Source: Sinonovacula constricta (Eukaryota > Mollusca > Bivalvia > Cardiida > Solecurtidae). Taken from it: a stretch of 64,000 nucleotides of DNA. The notes beneath the pieces are model-generated. The model ran no database searches. It had not been told where the DNA came from and saw only the letters and a list, made by a program, of their open reading frames with translations. The stretch is taken from positions 65,194,547 to 65,258,546 of the forward strand of contig CM017561.1 in assembly GCA_007844125.1 (NCBI GenBank), given 5' to 3'. A program made the position numbers and the translations under genes. This document shows positions 23,601 through 35,125 of the stretch, one piece after another. Numbering within the stretch: the stretch's first letter is position 1; each line of letters opens with the position of its first letter.

Positions 23601-23986
23601 TGCTTTGAGGATACAGTAGGTGAATATTGATTTTCGTACGGCTGAAATATGATTGTAGGACATAGAGCTTTAACAAACACAGTGAAGTCATCACTATATC
23701 TGAAAGTACAGCCAAGGTTTCTACCTGCGATCATCTCCTCTGACAAGCCTTGGTTATGTCCTTTTCCGGCCTGAAATGAAGAAAGAACACGCCATTGAAT
23801 TGAAAAGAATATTGGTAAATACGGAATCTCGACAATACCAATTTTCCATTGTGGATAAAAGAAGTTCGGGAATGGTCATAAAACTGAAACGGATAATATT
23901 GCAATCCCGTTGTTTTTGTATAATAGCTTGTATTGCTGCTTCATGAATGTCATATGTTTGACAATGCCCCATTGCCGACATACCAT
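20615..23986 (-). CDS. Calmodulin-like protein, four EF-hands, six coding exons
   Basis: Calcium-sensor protein of the calmodulin/troponin C superfamily. Exons in transcript order: 23984-23986 (start codon only, ATG then GTATGT), 23725-23770, 22533-22676, 21800-21884, 21256-21404, 20615-20676. All junctions are GT-AG and all phases fit, giving 162 residues. Loops: [12 protein letters not shown] (26-37), [12 protein letters not shown] (62-73), [12 protein letters not shown] (96-107), [12 protein letters not shown] (132-143). All four have Asp at position 1 and Glu at position 12, so all should bind calcium. The C-lobe is very calmodulin-like ([19 protein letters not shown]); the N-lobe is more divergent. 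Loops 2 and 3 start 34 residues apart against 37 in calmodulin, so the central linker is about three residues shorter, and the protein ends in a basic [14 protein letters not shown] tail. A one-codon first exon is known in animal calmodulin genes; that exon is the least certain. Partner and role are unknown. Confidence 0.9.
20991..21186 (+). repeat. tRNA-derived SINE with AAAC-repeat tail (last intron of the calmodulin-like gene)
   Basis: A-box-like TAGCGCAATCGGTAGAGCG (21002-21020) and B-box GGGTTCGATCCCGG (21045-21058) form a tRNA-like head. A body follows (GGTAGCGGTATAGCACCA, CTAACGCTCAAGTAAATAT), then a tail of CAATAAACAAACAAACAAAC type. The acceptor stem pairs poorly, so it is not a functional tRNA gene. 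Inserted on the strand opposite to the host gene. A diverged relative is at 26215. Confidence 0.85.
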
Positions 23987-26214
23987 AGTCGTCAACGGTT
24001 AAACCTTTTTGCTAACGTTCCCGCAAATGAAGGGGTTGAGGTACGGCTGGTCTTTCCGGTGTCGGGATAATACATTGAGTGTGGCACTTTATCTGCTTCA
24101 AGTGGGCATCGTCTCCGGATAATTAAAGGTTTGTAAATGCTTACGACGCACGCAAGAACAAAGTTGAAACAAATGAATCTGGAAACATGTCTGGGCCTGC
24201 AAGTCATTTAAGCAATACATTCTGTCAAGCGAAGATTTGGGATGGCAATGTATGGTTGAGCAAAAATATATGCCACGGGTTCAGAATACTGTTGGCTACG
24301 TGGCACAATATTGTAGTTATATATGGTTTGGAATTTCATCATCGAATTTGGTGCAAATAACGTTTCAGAGACATTATATGACATAATTATATAATGGCTG
24401 TTTGTCCATAGTTGTTAGAATATTTTTAAAATGAGTCCATTAAAATCATATTTGTAAAATCTTAAAGCACTGGTGAGTCATAAAAGATTTTTAATTACAT
24501 CGGTCGATTTACTTTCGTCCTTTACCCCTAATCTGTTAATAACAATGGCTGACGAATGAAGAACGACGCGAAAGAGATGAACGCCATTTTTGTCTAATTT
24601 GGAAAGAAAAAGAAGAACATTAACTCGTAGGGTCGAACAGCTCAAATCTAGAATTCACCTCGGGTCGAAACAAACACCGACGACGCCGTTTACTTTCGGC
24701 GTGTTTAACGGATATCAACGATGAAATTATCGGCTTTGATTGACAATGACGCCGAAAGCGAAAGTAAGGTTTTCGTTATATATATTCTTTGGTTAGTGAG
24801 AAGAATTGAGCATCTAAATATTTGCACTACAAGATCCTATTGGCTAACAAACAGTATTTGGAGAAAGAAAAAGCTCCATTCCGAAGCCATACATGACTAA
24901 TTTATGAACAGAAAATGTAAGTTTCAGATCGACATCACACTAAGCTTGCTAAATGTTTTTGTTATGAAGATTATTTCAATATTGATAAATCAAATGATAT
25001 CTGTAATTCATTTATTTTTAATCGAAATGTATGTCTGATATATACGGTACTTTTCTTTACATTCGCGTCCTGACCTGCCTTGAGCAAAAAGTACAGAAAA
25101 TAATTTCATAGTTATTGGCAAATTATCCAAGTAAACTGGTTTTTTTTTCAGATAAAATGAGATTTAAAATTTAAAAATCTGTATACACGAACCCACAAAA
25201 ACATAACAAACCTCTTTATTGTTGAAGCGTTAACTATCTTGACATTCATGGCTGTGGGCATATTGCAAGGGTTTGTGTTAGAGTAACGAACGATAACTGT
25301 GGGTGGATGATGTGACTGAAGATCAGTTCACAATACACAAGTGCATGCTGATGCCATTGAACAGACTTCATAAATGTATAAGCAAAGTTGGCTAAGATTA
25401 AACATATTTTAGTATCTTAATGTCTTAAAAACCTTCGCAGACGCATTGCTAACCTACTTCATAACAGTTTTAAATTGAAAGTGGTATATAATATATATTA
25501 AGCATGCTAGCCAGTGAAAAAAAAGGGTTAAAAAGCTAAACATGTAAGAACAATTTCTCCCGTTATACACCATGCCTATAACCAGACAATGCCCATCTCA
25601 CCAACATACAAATCTATACGACCATTCAACGCATTGCTTGAACCTGGCAAGGGAAATAACTCTCCTAATATTAATTATTCAACAACGCCAATTGAAAGTC
25701 CTCGGCCAAGTTGTATGGAAATCTAGTATGAATTATTAATTTACAAACACTATGTTTATTCTATTGAGGGAAGCGCATCAAGCATTGCCTTGTTTGTGCG
25801 GTATAGAATCGACAGAACCCACGAGAGTGAAGCGAGATCTTGTTTACTGTGCGTATTATTGTTCCAAGATGACTTTGTCCGCTATACGTGGTGTTAGATA
25901 ATGTTTGTATCCATAACCGTAGCTTTGCCTTATCATGCTACCTTGAGACCTAAATGCCATGTCACGCCGTGTTTAACTAAATGAAATTTGGACACATAAG
26001 ATTTAAAGCGGTCTCCATATAATTGGTTAACAAGTCACGAATAAAAAAATTCATACTAGCCAATAATCATAGCCTCAATCGTCTGTGAATGAAAATGTTG
26101 GAAATAAAAGTGGATCAATTCGTTTCGAGCAGGAGTTCAAGTTTTCAAAAAAATTGCTTCTGTTTATAGATAAATGACATATGTAGTATTTCACTTTCCA
26201 ATAAACATCATCCC
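23987..26214. other. Non-coding DNA upstream of the calmodulin-like gene
   Basis: This stretch should contain the promoter and 5' UTR of the minus-strand calmodulin-like gene. A more CpG-containing segment lies at about 24540-24770 and includes GAAAGCGAAAGT (24756-24767), an IRF/ISRE-like match that may be chance. I see no further coding exon or repeat. Confidence 0.4.
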
Positions 26215-26360
26215 TGGACCTTGTAGCGCAGACGGTAGAGATGCTCCAACCCGGAGGTAGTGGTATAGCTCCACTGCTAACGCTTAAGCATATATTACGG
26301 TAATTTCAGGACACCTTAATTGGGAGTGGTATCATGCCACGCGCTTCGCCATGTAATACA
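26215..26360 (+). repeat. Diverged tRNA-derived SINE, same family as 20991-21186
   Basis: CCTGGACCTTGTAGCGCAGA and CGGTAGAGATGC match the head. GGTAGTGGTATAGCTCCACT followed by GCTAACGCTTAAGCATATAT matches the body of the better-preserved copy. The B-box region is largely lost. Confidence 0.65.
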
Positions 26361-26569
26361 GTGAAGGCAGAACTTTTAAAGAATCTCGTGGGTAGATATA
26401 CCGTACAAAAAAAAAACACAACTACAAACATCTATTAATTATATATATCTTAAACTTAAGCATGTCGGTTTTCAAGGCATGGTCTTTTTTGCTTCCTACC
26501 AACAATCGAAAGCTTGAATATGAGGACCATTTTCTCTCTGGGAATGGGGATTAAAGGTCAAATATATAT

Positions 26570-26925
26570 CGACGTCAGCGCTGATTGCTCGCCAATGAAA
26601 GTGTTTCAAGTGTTTTCTCAGTTTTAAAGTAGCTAACCGTGCAGTGTGACTCAGATAGGAAACTTATTTTTGTTTAAAAATAGCTAACTGTGCAGCGTGG
26701 CTCAGATGGGAAACTAATTTTTTGTTTAAAAATATCTAGCTGTTAAGTGTGGCTTAGACAGGAAAATCATTTTTAAAGTAGCTAACTGTGCATAGTGGCT
26801 CATACAGGAAACTCACTTGTTTGTTTAAAGGTAGCTAACTGTTCAGGTAGGAAACTCATTTTTGGGGTTTAAATTATCCAAATGTGCAGCGTGACACAGA
26901 TAGAAAACTCATTTTTGTAATGCCA
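26570..26925 (+). repeat. Foldback-element arm with internal tandem expansion
   Basis: The foldback motif AGCTAACTGTGCAGCGTGGC followed by TCAGATAGGAAA is present about six times in a row, starting near 26631, 26684, 26734, 26780, 26833 and 26873. The copies are diverged and spaced 40 to 53 bp. In the other foldback copies this motif occurs once per arm. The flank ATATATCGACGTCAGCGCTG (26566-26585) also belongs to the element. Confidence 0.7.
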
Positions 26926-26999
26926 AACTGTGTGTTATCCATTTTTTTCCATATGGATGTATGGCACCAATTAATTTGGTTGCATGAAAGAAAACAAAT

Positions 27000-28040
27000 G
27001 GCACAAACTGTCGAATGCCACATTTATGTACGGTCATTATCGTTTGCCCATATATATACATGTATTAGTGAAATATGTGCTCAGATTTTACATGTATAAC
27101 ATATGACACTAGGATTTTTGTGCAATATTGGACTAGTTTATTAACTGAACTCATGACTAATAATATCTCTAAAAATTAAAGGATTTTCCGGTGTTTATAT
27201 CCCTTTGGCTAAATCTATTCACCACAATACAAATATATAAATACAATAACTACACGTGAAGTTGATAATGGCAAGGTTGCACTTAGACTTTGCTAATGGA
27301 ACGTTTGCTTGAAAACACATTGACATTTACACTACCAAATCATACGTAGAAAACATTCATGGAATGTATTTTTCATATATGTACCAATCTCGTAGCATAT
27401 CCAGAATATATGAGAAATAATGGTTATTTCACAGAAAAGCTTAGGTCTGTCTTTCGTGAGCGATGAGTGTCAAAATGTTACCACAACCGCGACGTTAATC
27501 TATTCAGTTTCTACTATTCGTTTGCAAGGAATAACAATAACATTGTATAATATTTAGACACATCCTCTGGCGGGGCTTCGGTTAACAATTATAGGAGCGA
27601 TCGTTAGCTCGCCATTATATGGTATCACATTGTTATTTAATTATACATACAATAAATATTCGGTGATTATGGGTTGTTTTTCTATTAGTGTTAAATGTAA
27701 CGCAATGTTTTGCCAGCTTAGCTATTGTTCTTGTGGGTACTTGTGATTGTTACCCAGACCAAAGTTTGTTGACAAGATTCTATTTTGAACTTGAAATGAT
27801 TAATTGTATGACACGTGAAAAAAGAACTATATAATGTTTAAAGTACGAATCCAGAATCCAGACCATAATATTTAAAAACAACAAAAACGGTTAGTTCAAT
27901 CAAAATTATTGAATGTTAGCATGTGGTAACAGTAAATAATCTGTTTTATTAAAATTACTATTTTACACGGGGTGTTTTAATTTTAAGGTTACGTTGCCTT
28001 TAAATCCTCATTTTTGGATTCCTCGCGATTTTTGCAAAGC
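27000..28040. other. Non-coding intergenic DNA
   Basis: AT-rich sequence with short ORFs only. I see nothing recognisable. Confidence 0.5.
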
Positions 28041-28051
28041 GTATTAGGAAC

Positions 28052-28179
28052 GTCACGTGACGACTTTTAAAAGAACGGGCGCCATTGTCCGTACAAACCT
28101 TACTCGAACTGTCACTAGTGTCACACATTTTATTGTTTATCTGTAAAGGGAAAGTCACGTGACCTTTTACGCGCCATTG
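28052..28179. promoter_or_regulatory. Duplicated GTCACGTGAC / GCGCCATTG module, promoter-like
   Basis: The palindrome GTCACGTGAC (28052-28061) followed by GCGCCATTG (28079-28087) recurs as GTCACGTGAC (28154-28163) followed by GCGCCATTG (28171-28179), with similar CTTTT spacers. CACGTG is an E-box and the CCAT core resembles YY1 sites. The context is richer in CpG than its surroundings. No gene start could be tied to it, so a promoter role is inference. Confidence 0.35.
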
Positions 28180-31100
28180 AGCCGCGGTAAAATAGCCGTG
28201 GTATTTCCCTTAGGTATTTTGTAACCATCGAAAATACTCGGTTTTTACCAATAAAGGATGTAAACTTGTACTTTATTGTGAGGAGCTTTATTAGTAGCAA
28301 CAAATACATGCGTCCACTACATTTTTCACGTTTTGAAGTATCCACGGAACTCAAATTTGATACTCGGACTTTAACGTTTTAGTCTTACCTTTTTAATTAA
28401 ATAGTCATTGAACGTTCCTTTTGGTATTTTCTCCGACAACAGGTTCTTGTATTAGATAATCCAAATCATAACATGCAATATGCGTCTTAAGTAATGTTAA
28501 AGATTTCACTGTATTCAGCGACACTTAGTATCACAACAATAGCCATGAATATTTTAAGAAATATTATTTAAAAGCATTTATATACTATCTGTACATGTAA
28601 ACCATATTTTATCAGCGGTTTCCAGCGATGTGACAAGTACACGTTCTTGTTTAAGTTCATATAAATATGTCAAATAATGATGAAATTTCTGCCGAATAGC
28701 TAGACCTTACTATATACCAACTCGTGGTGTTGCACTTAGCATTGCTGATCATTTTTATCCACATCGCATACAATAATAACTTATTATCATATTCAATTTC
28801 TACGGGATTTCAACAAAAAGCAGCGCGTAGTAATATCGGACATTACTCGTATTCTAACATGTCAATTATTCAACCAGTCATATCATCCATAGAAGCGAAA
28901 CAAAGCAGGAATTCGATAATAATATGTACAACAAAACTATTTATGACAATACCTGCCAGTCCAATGACAAAGGTATGAACAAATCGTAAAGTTGTTACAA
29001 AACATAAAAGAAATTGAAAGGTATTTCGTTTTGAAAGCAGAAACACTCCTGTAGTTAATCAGAACAACATGTATAAACAAAAGATAAATAAACATACCAT
29101 TTTCAGGAACTAAGCACGACGAAAACAGCAGTCCGGTGTATCGACAGAAATGGAATGACGCTCTAACTGTCGTCTGCAACAGGCAAAGCGGCCGCAGAAC
29201 CGTGACGATGCTAACAATTATATTCATTTTTCGCTCATCATCTGGCATGGTATAAATAATAAACCGGTCGATTCCAGAAAGTGGACAGACGGGATCGATT
29301 TTCCCCTAAGGGATATGAGGTGGTACCTAGAAAGCGAATGCATTGTTCTGTGGTGATAGGGCAAGCGATTGTGTCGCAATTATAAATTCATAATTTATTT
29401 ACATTCGTTAACGGATGGCTGAAGTTCATAAACCGATGCTGCCACCCGATTCAGATGTCTCCCTAATGGATTTCCATTTGTTATGTCAACCTATTATTGA
29501 TTCTTGTTACAAATCGTGGATTCATTGAAAGTAAATAATATACACCATATGTTATTTCGGTCAGAGTCAATGCAAGATTTCCCACCCCACTCACACTTTT
29601 TTACACGCTGATTTAGAGTTGAACCCAGACATTATAGGCATACAGTTGAAAAATTAAGCAATTCAAGATTTCTATGAAGCTAGAACAATTGATTAGACGT
29701 TTCTGCTAGGTTTTCAACAAGACACTTGCTAAAAAGGTATTTAACTAACAAAGTATTTATTGCACAACACAGATTAAAAATGAGGAAAAGTTTTGTCTGA
29801 ACAAGTACAATCCCTCTGCAAAGGCAACATTTTAGTTGTCGGCAAAATTTCAGATGCTTACGCAAAATCAGCCGGCGATAACTACTTAATCTGGCTGCCT
29901 GGGACAGGACTAATTCACTAAGTCGTAACATTTCAGCGAACCACACTGTAAATGAAATTTATAAATGTTTTAAAATAAATAAAAATCAAACATCAACCCG
30001 TCGGAAAATATTATATGCTAACAACATGCAAGAGATGATATGAAATATGAATTATTTATGGATACAAATATGAGAGCATAGAGCCCAGGGACTACGCAGT
30101 TAAAATGCCAATGGCGCTTTGTGGTAACTACAGATAAAGTGAATTTCCCGCGGGAAAAGTTTGGCTATGGCGTATAGATACCGATATCTCCATATAAAAT
30201 AATATTCGGAACCTCTCGAACTATCTGACGGCCTTTTTAATGGTAAAGTATTAATCACCGGAAGGTTAAGAGTTTCACGCAGTTGACACAGCGATATTGG
30301 GTTAAATACAATGCTGAGAACCCGAAGTTATTTTTCTATCGTTTTATACGAAAGAGCTTTTTAATTTTGGATATGAATGACAAAATAAAGAAAGGTAGGT
30401 GCGGTAGTTACAATTTATATTTACTTCCGGGATCCACTAAAATGCACTTGTCCCGCGATATTTCTATAATTGATAAATATGAAAAGACCTCATTTCGCCA
30501 GATGCCAACATGGTTAATGTAGATATCGGCGAAATTTTTCGATTGGACCCGGAAAAATGAAACCGCTGACATTTCCGAATCCCAACGACACTAGAAACCC
30601 AATGATAGTTCCTTTTAGATGCCATCATATTTGTCTTCCATCAACGATAAGTTCCGTCTGCCCTGAAACACAACAGTAAGATTCAGCCATGTTTTAAATT
30701 GGCACAAATATCAAAACTAACTTGTAAGTAACGCCAGCATCCTTCGAATGAATCAAGTGAAAGGGATCTTTAGTGTTTTCTTGGTGAGAGGGTTGAGAAT
30801 AGTACTGGCAAGTTTCGATCGCAATCTTTTCTTTAATTTCGAATCTAACATTCTTCTTCTGTACACGCACAGTTAACAAAACATTATCTAAAGGTCTACT
30901 ACGCATTAGGCAGTGATTTAGGGATTGCGAAAATAATGACGTAAAAATTGCTCTTCTACCCAATGCCATTTTAATCGGGTGACACCAACCATTCTAAGAC
31001 CTGACAGAAAAGACGAAGTGACATTAACCAGCCACCGTACAAAACTGACACAACGATTTCCCACCTCTTTCAAACAATCGATGAGTTCCCGGGTTCTAAT

Positions 31101-32845
31101 TAAACAAAGTCGGTCCCCGATAAGACAAAACGAATTGACCTCGCTTTGATTAGAGATAAGTGGTTTTATAGCTAAAGTAGCAAAAGTTCAAAAGACATTT
31201 CAGCAAACCAATACCAGGTTAATTGTTGAAGGAAGTTCTTATCGTGCGTAAGTATGACAATCAAAGCGCCCAGAAGCGCTGTTTTGGGCGATCTCAGTTT
31301 GACCCTTACGCCATTACATGCAATGTGAAACTGATCATTTCATTAAAAGGTCTCAACCATCACATAACATGTATTGTGTGCATCATTTTAATATAAAGAT
31401 AATGTGTTCATATGATATTTTCATTATTTTATCTTTATTGACAACACTTATTTTAATGATCATGTCTCAGAATCAAATTTCAGACACAGTGACAGGAGTA
31501 AAATGTGTTGTTCATTCATAAATCTGCATTTCATGTATACCTAAATTACATAATATAATTAACTTTTAATTTAAAGACACAACAATATCAATGTTATCAT
31601 TAGAAGCCCAATGGACGCATCTAGTCTCCTTACCCATTTTGACTCTTTCATCTAATCAATGAGCGATATTCATACGCGGCATTGTTCGTTCATAAATCTG
31701 CATTTCCCGTATATTTGAATTACACAATATAATGAACTGCCAGTTTTAACAGATAACAATATTAATGTTAACATTCGTAGTATGCCTGGACACAACTGAC
31801 ACAATTCTAGTCACCTAAGACATATAAATTTGTTTTGTACACGCACTACTTCTTACCAGGCATGAATAACTGGCCGCGTGTTGTCAAGGTCATTCAGGGT
31901 CAATCCTGTGTGCTTCTGAAATCCAGCTTTCCCATAACTCTGGAACATGCAATAGAGCTGGATTCAGTCACTGTGTCCCAATCACGAAAGAGATTGTTAC
32001 CAATATGACATGTTTGTTCTATGTTTATGCAATTATGCATAGCTTATTGCAATTTACCAAGTAATTGTTTGGTATTTGCTGACGCATTTGAAAATGAGCC
32101 TGTCAAAAAAACAAATAACGATAAGCATGCCATGAAAATATTTCATAAAGTGGTATTAGGACACACAAGATACAGGATTGTCAAAAACAAACTTAGACAA
32201 GATTGAAATTAGAGATTGCTGAAGGTTTTCTGGTTCAACTGGTCTGCGCTTTTCCCGTCGTCGAGCGTTTCCCCAACACGTGACATGTGCAGAGAGTTGC
32301 TGCTAATGTTGAGAGCAATAACAATCGAAGTTTCAAGTAGTATTGATCACCATATTGATAGTTACTTCACTAAATGTATGTTCACCCTAGTGTCTGCCAA
32401 GTATTCCTATGGTAGTCATAAACAAGATTTCTGTCCGGGTGAACTATTTAGATAAATTAGAAATGAAAAACGTTAAGAAAGGGCAATATATGCTTTTTAC
32501 ACGCTTGTTATATGATGAATCCTATCCTAAATTTTATTTACCTCCTCGAACAGAAACAAATTATTTTCTTTTATACTGTCTTTGTACTCTATTTCCCTTG
32601 CAATAACGCTCTTTCTTGTGCCTAAAGTATATTTACTGAAACATATGTTTATTAATAAATACTTTTTATATTATGCCGAGCAGTCAAGTAACATTGTTTA
32701 TCAGTGAAGCAATGGTATTTCACAGGAACAAAAACACATTGTACACGTACGTTTGGAATAATCTATGTTCATGCTCATCACCTGTTTAAATTGTATAAAA
32801 AAACATACGCTATTTTGATGGTGCCAAACATGCCAACCTCTGCTT
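28180..32845. other. Non-coding intergenic DNA
   Basis: About 4.7 kb of AT-rich sequence with short ORFs showing no domain. Two similar stretches, near 31505-31570 and 31690-31745, share TTCATAAATCTGCATTTC then TACACAATATAAT-like sequence, a minor local duplication. I see no RNA gene. Confidence 0.45.
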
Positions 32846-32849
32846 AAAT

Positions 32850-33105
32850 AGATATCGACGTTAGAGCGGACTACCATATAAGCTTGTCACGTGGTTTTCT
32901 TAGTATAAAAATAGTTATCTCTGCGGCGTAGCTCAGATAGGAAATACCTGTTTGCAATGAAGAGTGTAGATTAACGCTTTACTGTTCACACAGATCTATG
33001 GCATCAATAAACAGAACCATTTCAAGTAACAATGACATATTTGGTTATTTGAGAAAAGAATCGCTGGTCCAAACTGTCGAATACCACCTTTAATTAAAAT
33101 TTGCA
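32850..33105 (+). repeat. Foldback-element right arm
   Basis: It reads GATATCGACGTTAGAGCGGA, CACGTGGTTTTCTTAGT, GGCGTAGCTCAGATAGG and AAATACCTGTTTGCAATGA, continues through CAAGTAACAATGACATATTT and ends with CCAAACTGTCGAATACCACC. These are the landmarks of the right arm at 16791-16985. No matching left arm is visible to its left. Confidence 0.75.
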
Positions 33106-33149
33106 CTTTATAAATGCAGCTTACTAACTTTAATATAAATGTGCCTACT

Positions 33150-33480
33150 TTTGTTAAAAGTGGTATCCGACAGTTTGGACCCGAATTATTTTCTCTTAAA
33201 GAACCCCAAAATGATTGTTGCCTGAAAAGATCTCTCAAACTGATTATTGACGTCCAACATCTATGTGAAAAGTGAAGCATAACACATCATTACAAATAGG
33301 TTTTTTCTATCTAAGCCACGTTGCACAGTTAGCTATTTTTTAAACTAAGAAAACCACGCGACCTGTAATTTTATATAAACATTCGGCTAATCCGCTCAGA
33401 CATCGATGTCTATATTTAGCAGAAATCACAACCATGCTTATTTGTAATTTTAGAAAGAATGGACATGGAGAGTGATATAT
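33150..33480 (-). repeat. Foldback-element left arm, facing away from the 32850 arm
   Basis: It starts with AAGTGGTATCCGACAGTTTG and runs through CTATCTAAGCCACGTTGCAC, AACTAAGAAAACCACGCG and ATCGATGTCTATATTTAGCA. With the arm at 32850-33105 it forms a large palindrome with a spacer of roughly 45 bp. The matching right arm on the far side is absent. Confidence 0.75.
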
Positions 33481-33989
33481 GTAACGATTTCAAAATCATA
33501 TTTTTGTTAGATTTAAGTTTGACTTTTTGCAGAAATTGAGTCCCTATTGCTCCAATTCAGGTTTACGTGTATTTTATGAAGACAAACTCTCGGGTATCAC
33601 CTTGAATAATAAAATGAGCAGTTTAAAACGTAGGTTAAATTAACGCCGATGAAATAAGACTTTAGTGACCCGATTCGGGGTTGTATTTGTCTAAATAAAT
33701 AATCAAAAGGAAAAAATGATCTCACCAATCAATCATAACAACTTTTTAATTCATCGCAATAGATTGCAAACTTTATATCACAAATACACATTTCTTCCAA
33801 CAAACTTGCAAGAATTTATTTCAAGTTCAAAGAAAAGATAATCAGACATTTAAGAAGATGAGGCACAAGAACAAAAAAAAAAAAATAGGAAAAAATATTT
33901 TCATTTATTTCATCAATATATCAACGAATAAGAAACCAAAACACAGCTATGATTATGCTGCCTTTTAATAGGCCTATGCGATACTTCAT

Positions 33990-34330
33990 TTATATTAACT
34001 AGTACCCCAATTTACACCATAAAAAAGTAAAATTGCTAAATCGATTTTGTAACTTTTCTGCAACTCCTGGTGTGGGAAAAGTTTTGTACGGTTGTTTCAA
34101 ACCAGAACTTATTTCCGTACTCAGGATCACACATCGGCAGTACCTGGTGGAGGGATATGTACAGAATTGCGACTATTTACTTAGTCGTTTACTACTTTAC
34201 TTTTCGTTTTTTTTTTTCGTTTAATATACACTGGTTTTTGCATTTTATTGAAAGACAAAACATTTATTTTTGTTGTTAACAACGTACTAGTTACTACGTC
34301 ATAGGCACCGATTATTGTTACGGGACTTAC
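33990..34330 (+). repeat. Dispersed repeat of about 300 bp, copy 1
   Basis: Landmarks ACTAGTACCCCA, TAAAATTGCTAAAT, GGGAAAAGTT, GGATATGTACAGAA, GACAAAACATTTAT and ACGGGACTT are shared in the same order with 43085-43410. No ORF is conserved between the copies, so this is a non-coding mobile or duplicated unit of unknown type. Confidence 0.65.
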
Positions 34331-34689
34331 ATTGTCGGACTCCCACGACCGATCCATTCCATTACGCTCCACTCCATTCATCGCCTGAGTGATATTTAGT
34401 TCACTTTTCGTCGTTTCTGGTAATGATATTTCATTGGTCGCTTCATAATCCGATGAATATTTCAGTCCAATGATAAAGCTCGTTCTTTCATTGTTTCGAC
34501 AGACCTGTCAAAATGGCAACGTCATTGTTATACTTCTAGTCTCTATGCTGAAGAGTATGGATTTTGTAAGCAGTATTATGATTGGCCAATTCTTGTTCTA
34601 TTCAGTTCGATAAGACCACGGAAAATTAAGCAATAAACCTACGGTCGACCGCTGTAGTAAAACGGAATAGTCGAGCGTGGGTACGATAC

Positions 34690-35125
34690 GTTGGCAGCCT
34701 AGAAGCCTGGCAGCCTGCAGTTGGCAGCCTAGCAGCCTGAAGTTGGCAGCCTGGCAGCCTGGCAGCCTTAATTTAGCAGCCTCGCAGCAATGTAAGAAAT
34801 TTCGAAACGGCCCGAAATGCATTATAATCACTTTTTAAGGATACTAGAAGCTCATTTGCTATGAAATTTGCCTTATTTGCATCTGAATTTTTTTTCGCTT
34901 GTAAAATTGGAGAAATTCTTAAACGGTCTGAAATGCCTTATAATCACTTTCTTACGACAATACAAGCTTATCAGATACCAAATGAATCTTAAAACCTTAT
35001 AAATTCAATAAGTCTCTAGTCACATTAATTCAGGCTGCCTGAAATGTGAAGCTAGCAGCCTAGCAGCCTGGCAGCCTAGCAGCCTGGCAGCCTAGCAGCC
35101 TAGCAGCCTGGCAGCCTAGCAGAAT
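34690..35125. repeat. GCAGCCT arrays in two blocks around a duplicated spacer
   Basis: Short units of the GCAGCCTAGCAGCCTG type fill 34690-34795 and 35038-35123. Between them, two related segments of about 80 bp (34796-34875 and 34905-34985) share GAAATTnnnAAACGG, GAAATGC and TTATAATCACTTT. The layout suggests duplication of a unit made of array plus spacer. Confidence 0.8.

Noticed and set aside
24756..24767. IRF/ISRE-like site GAAAGCGAAAGT as a finding
   Set aside because: A single match with no associated immune gene; chance is a sufficient explanation.
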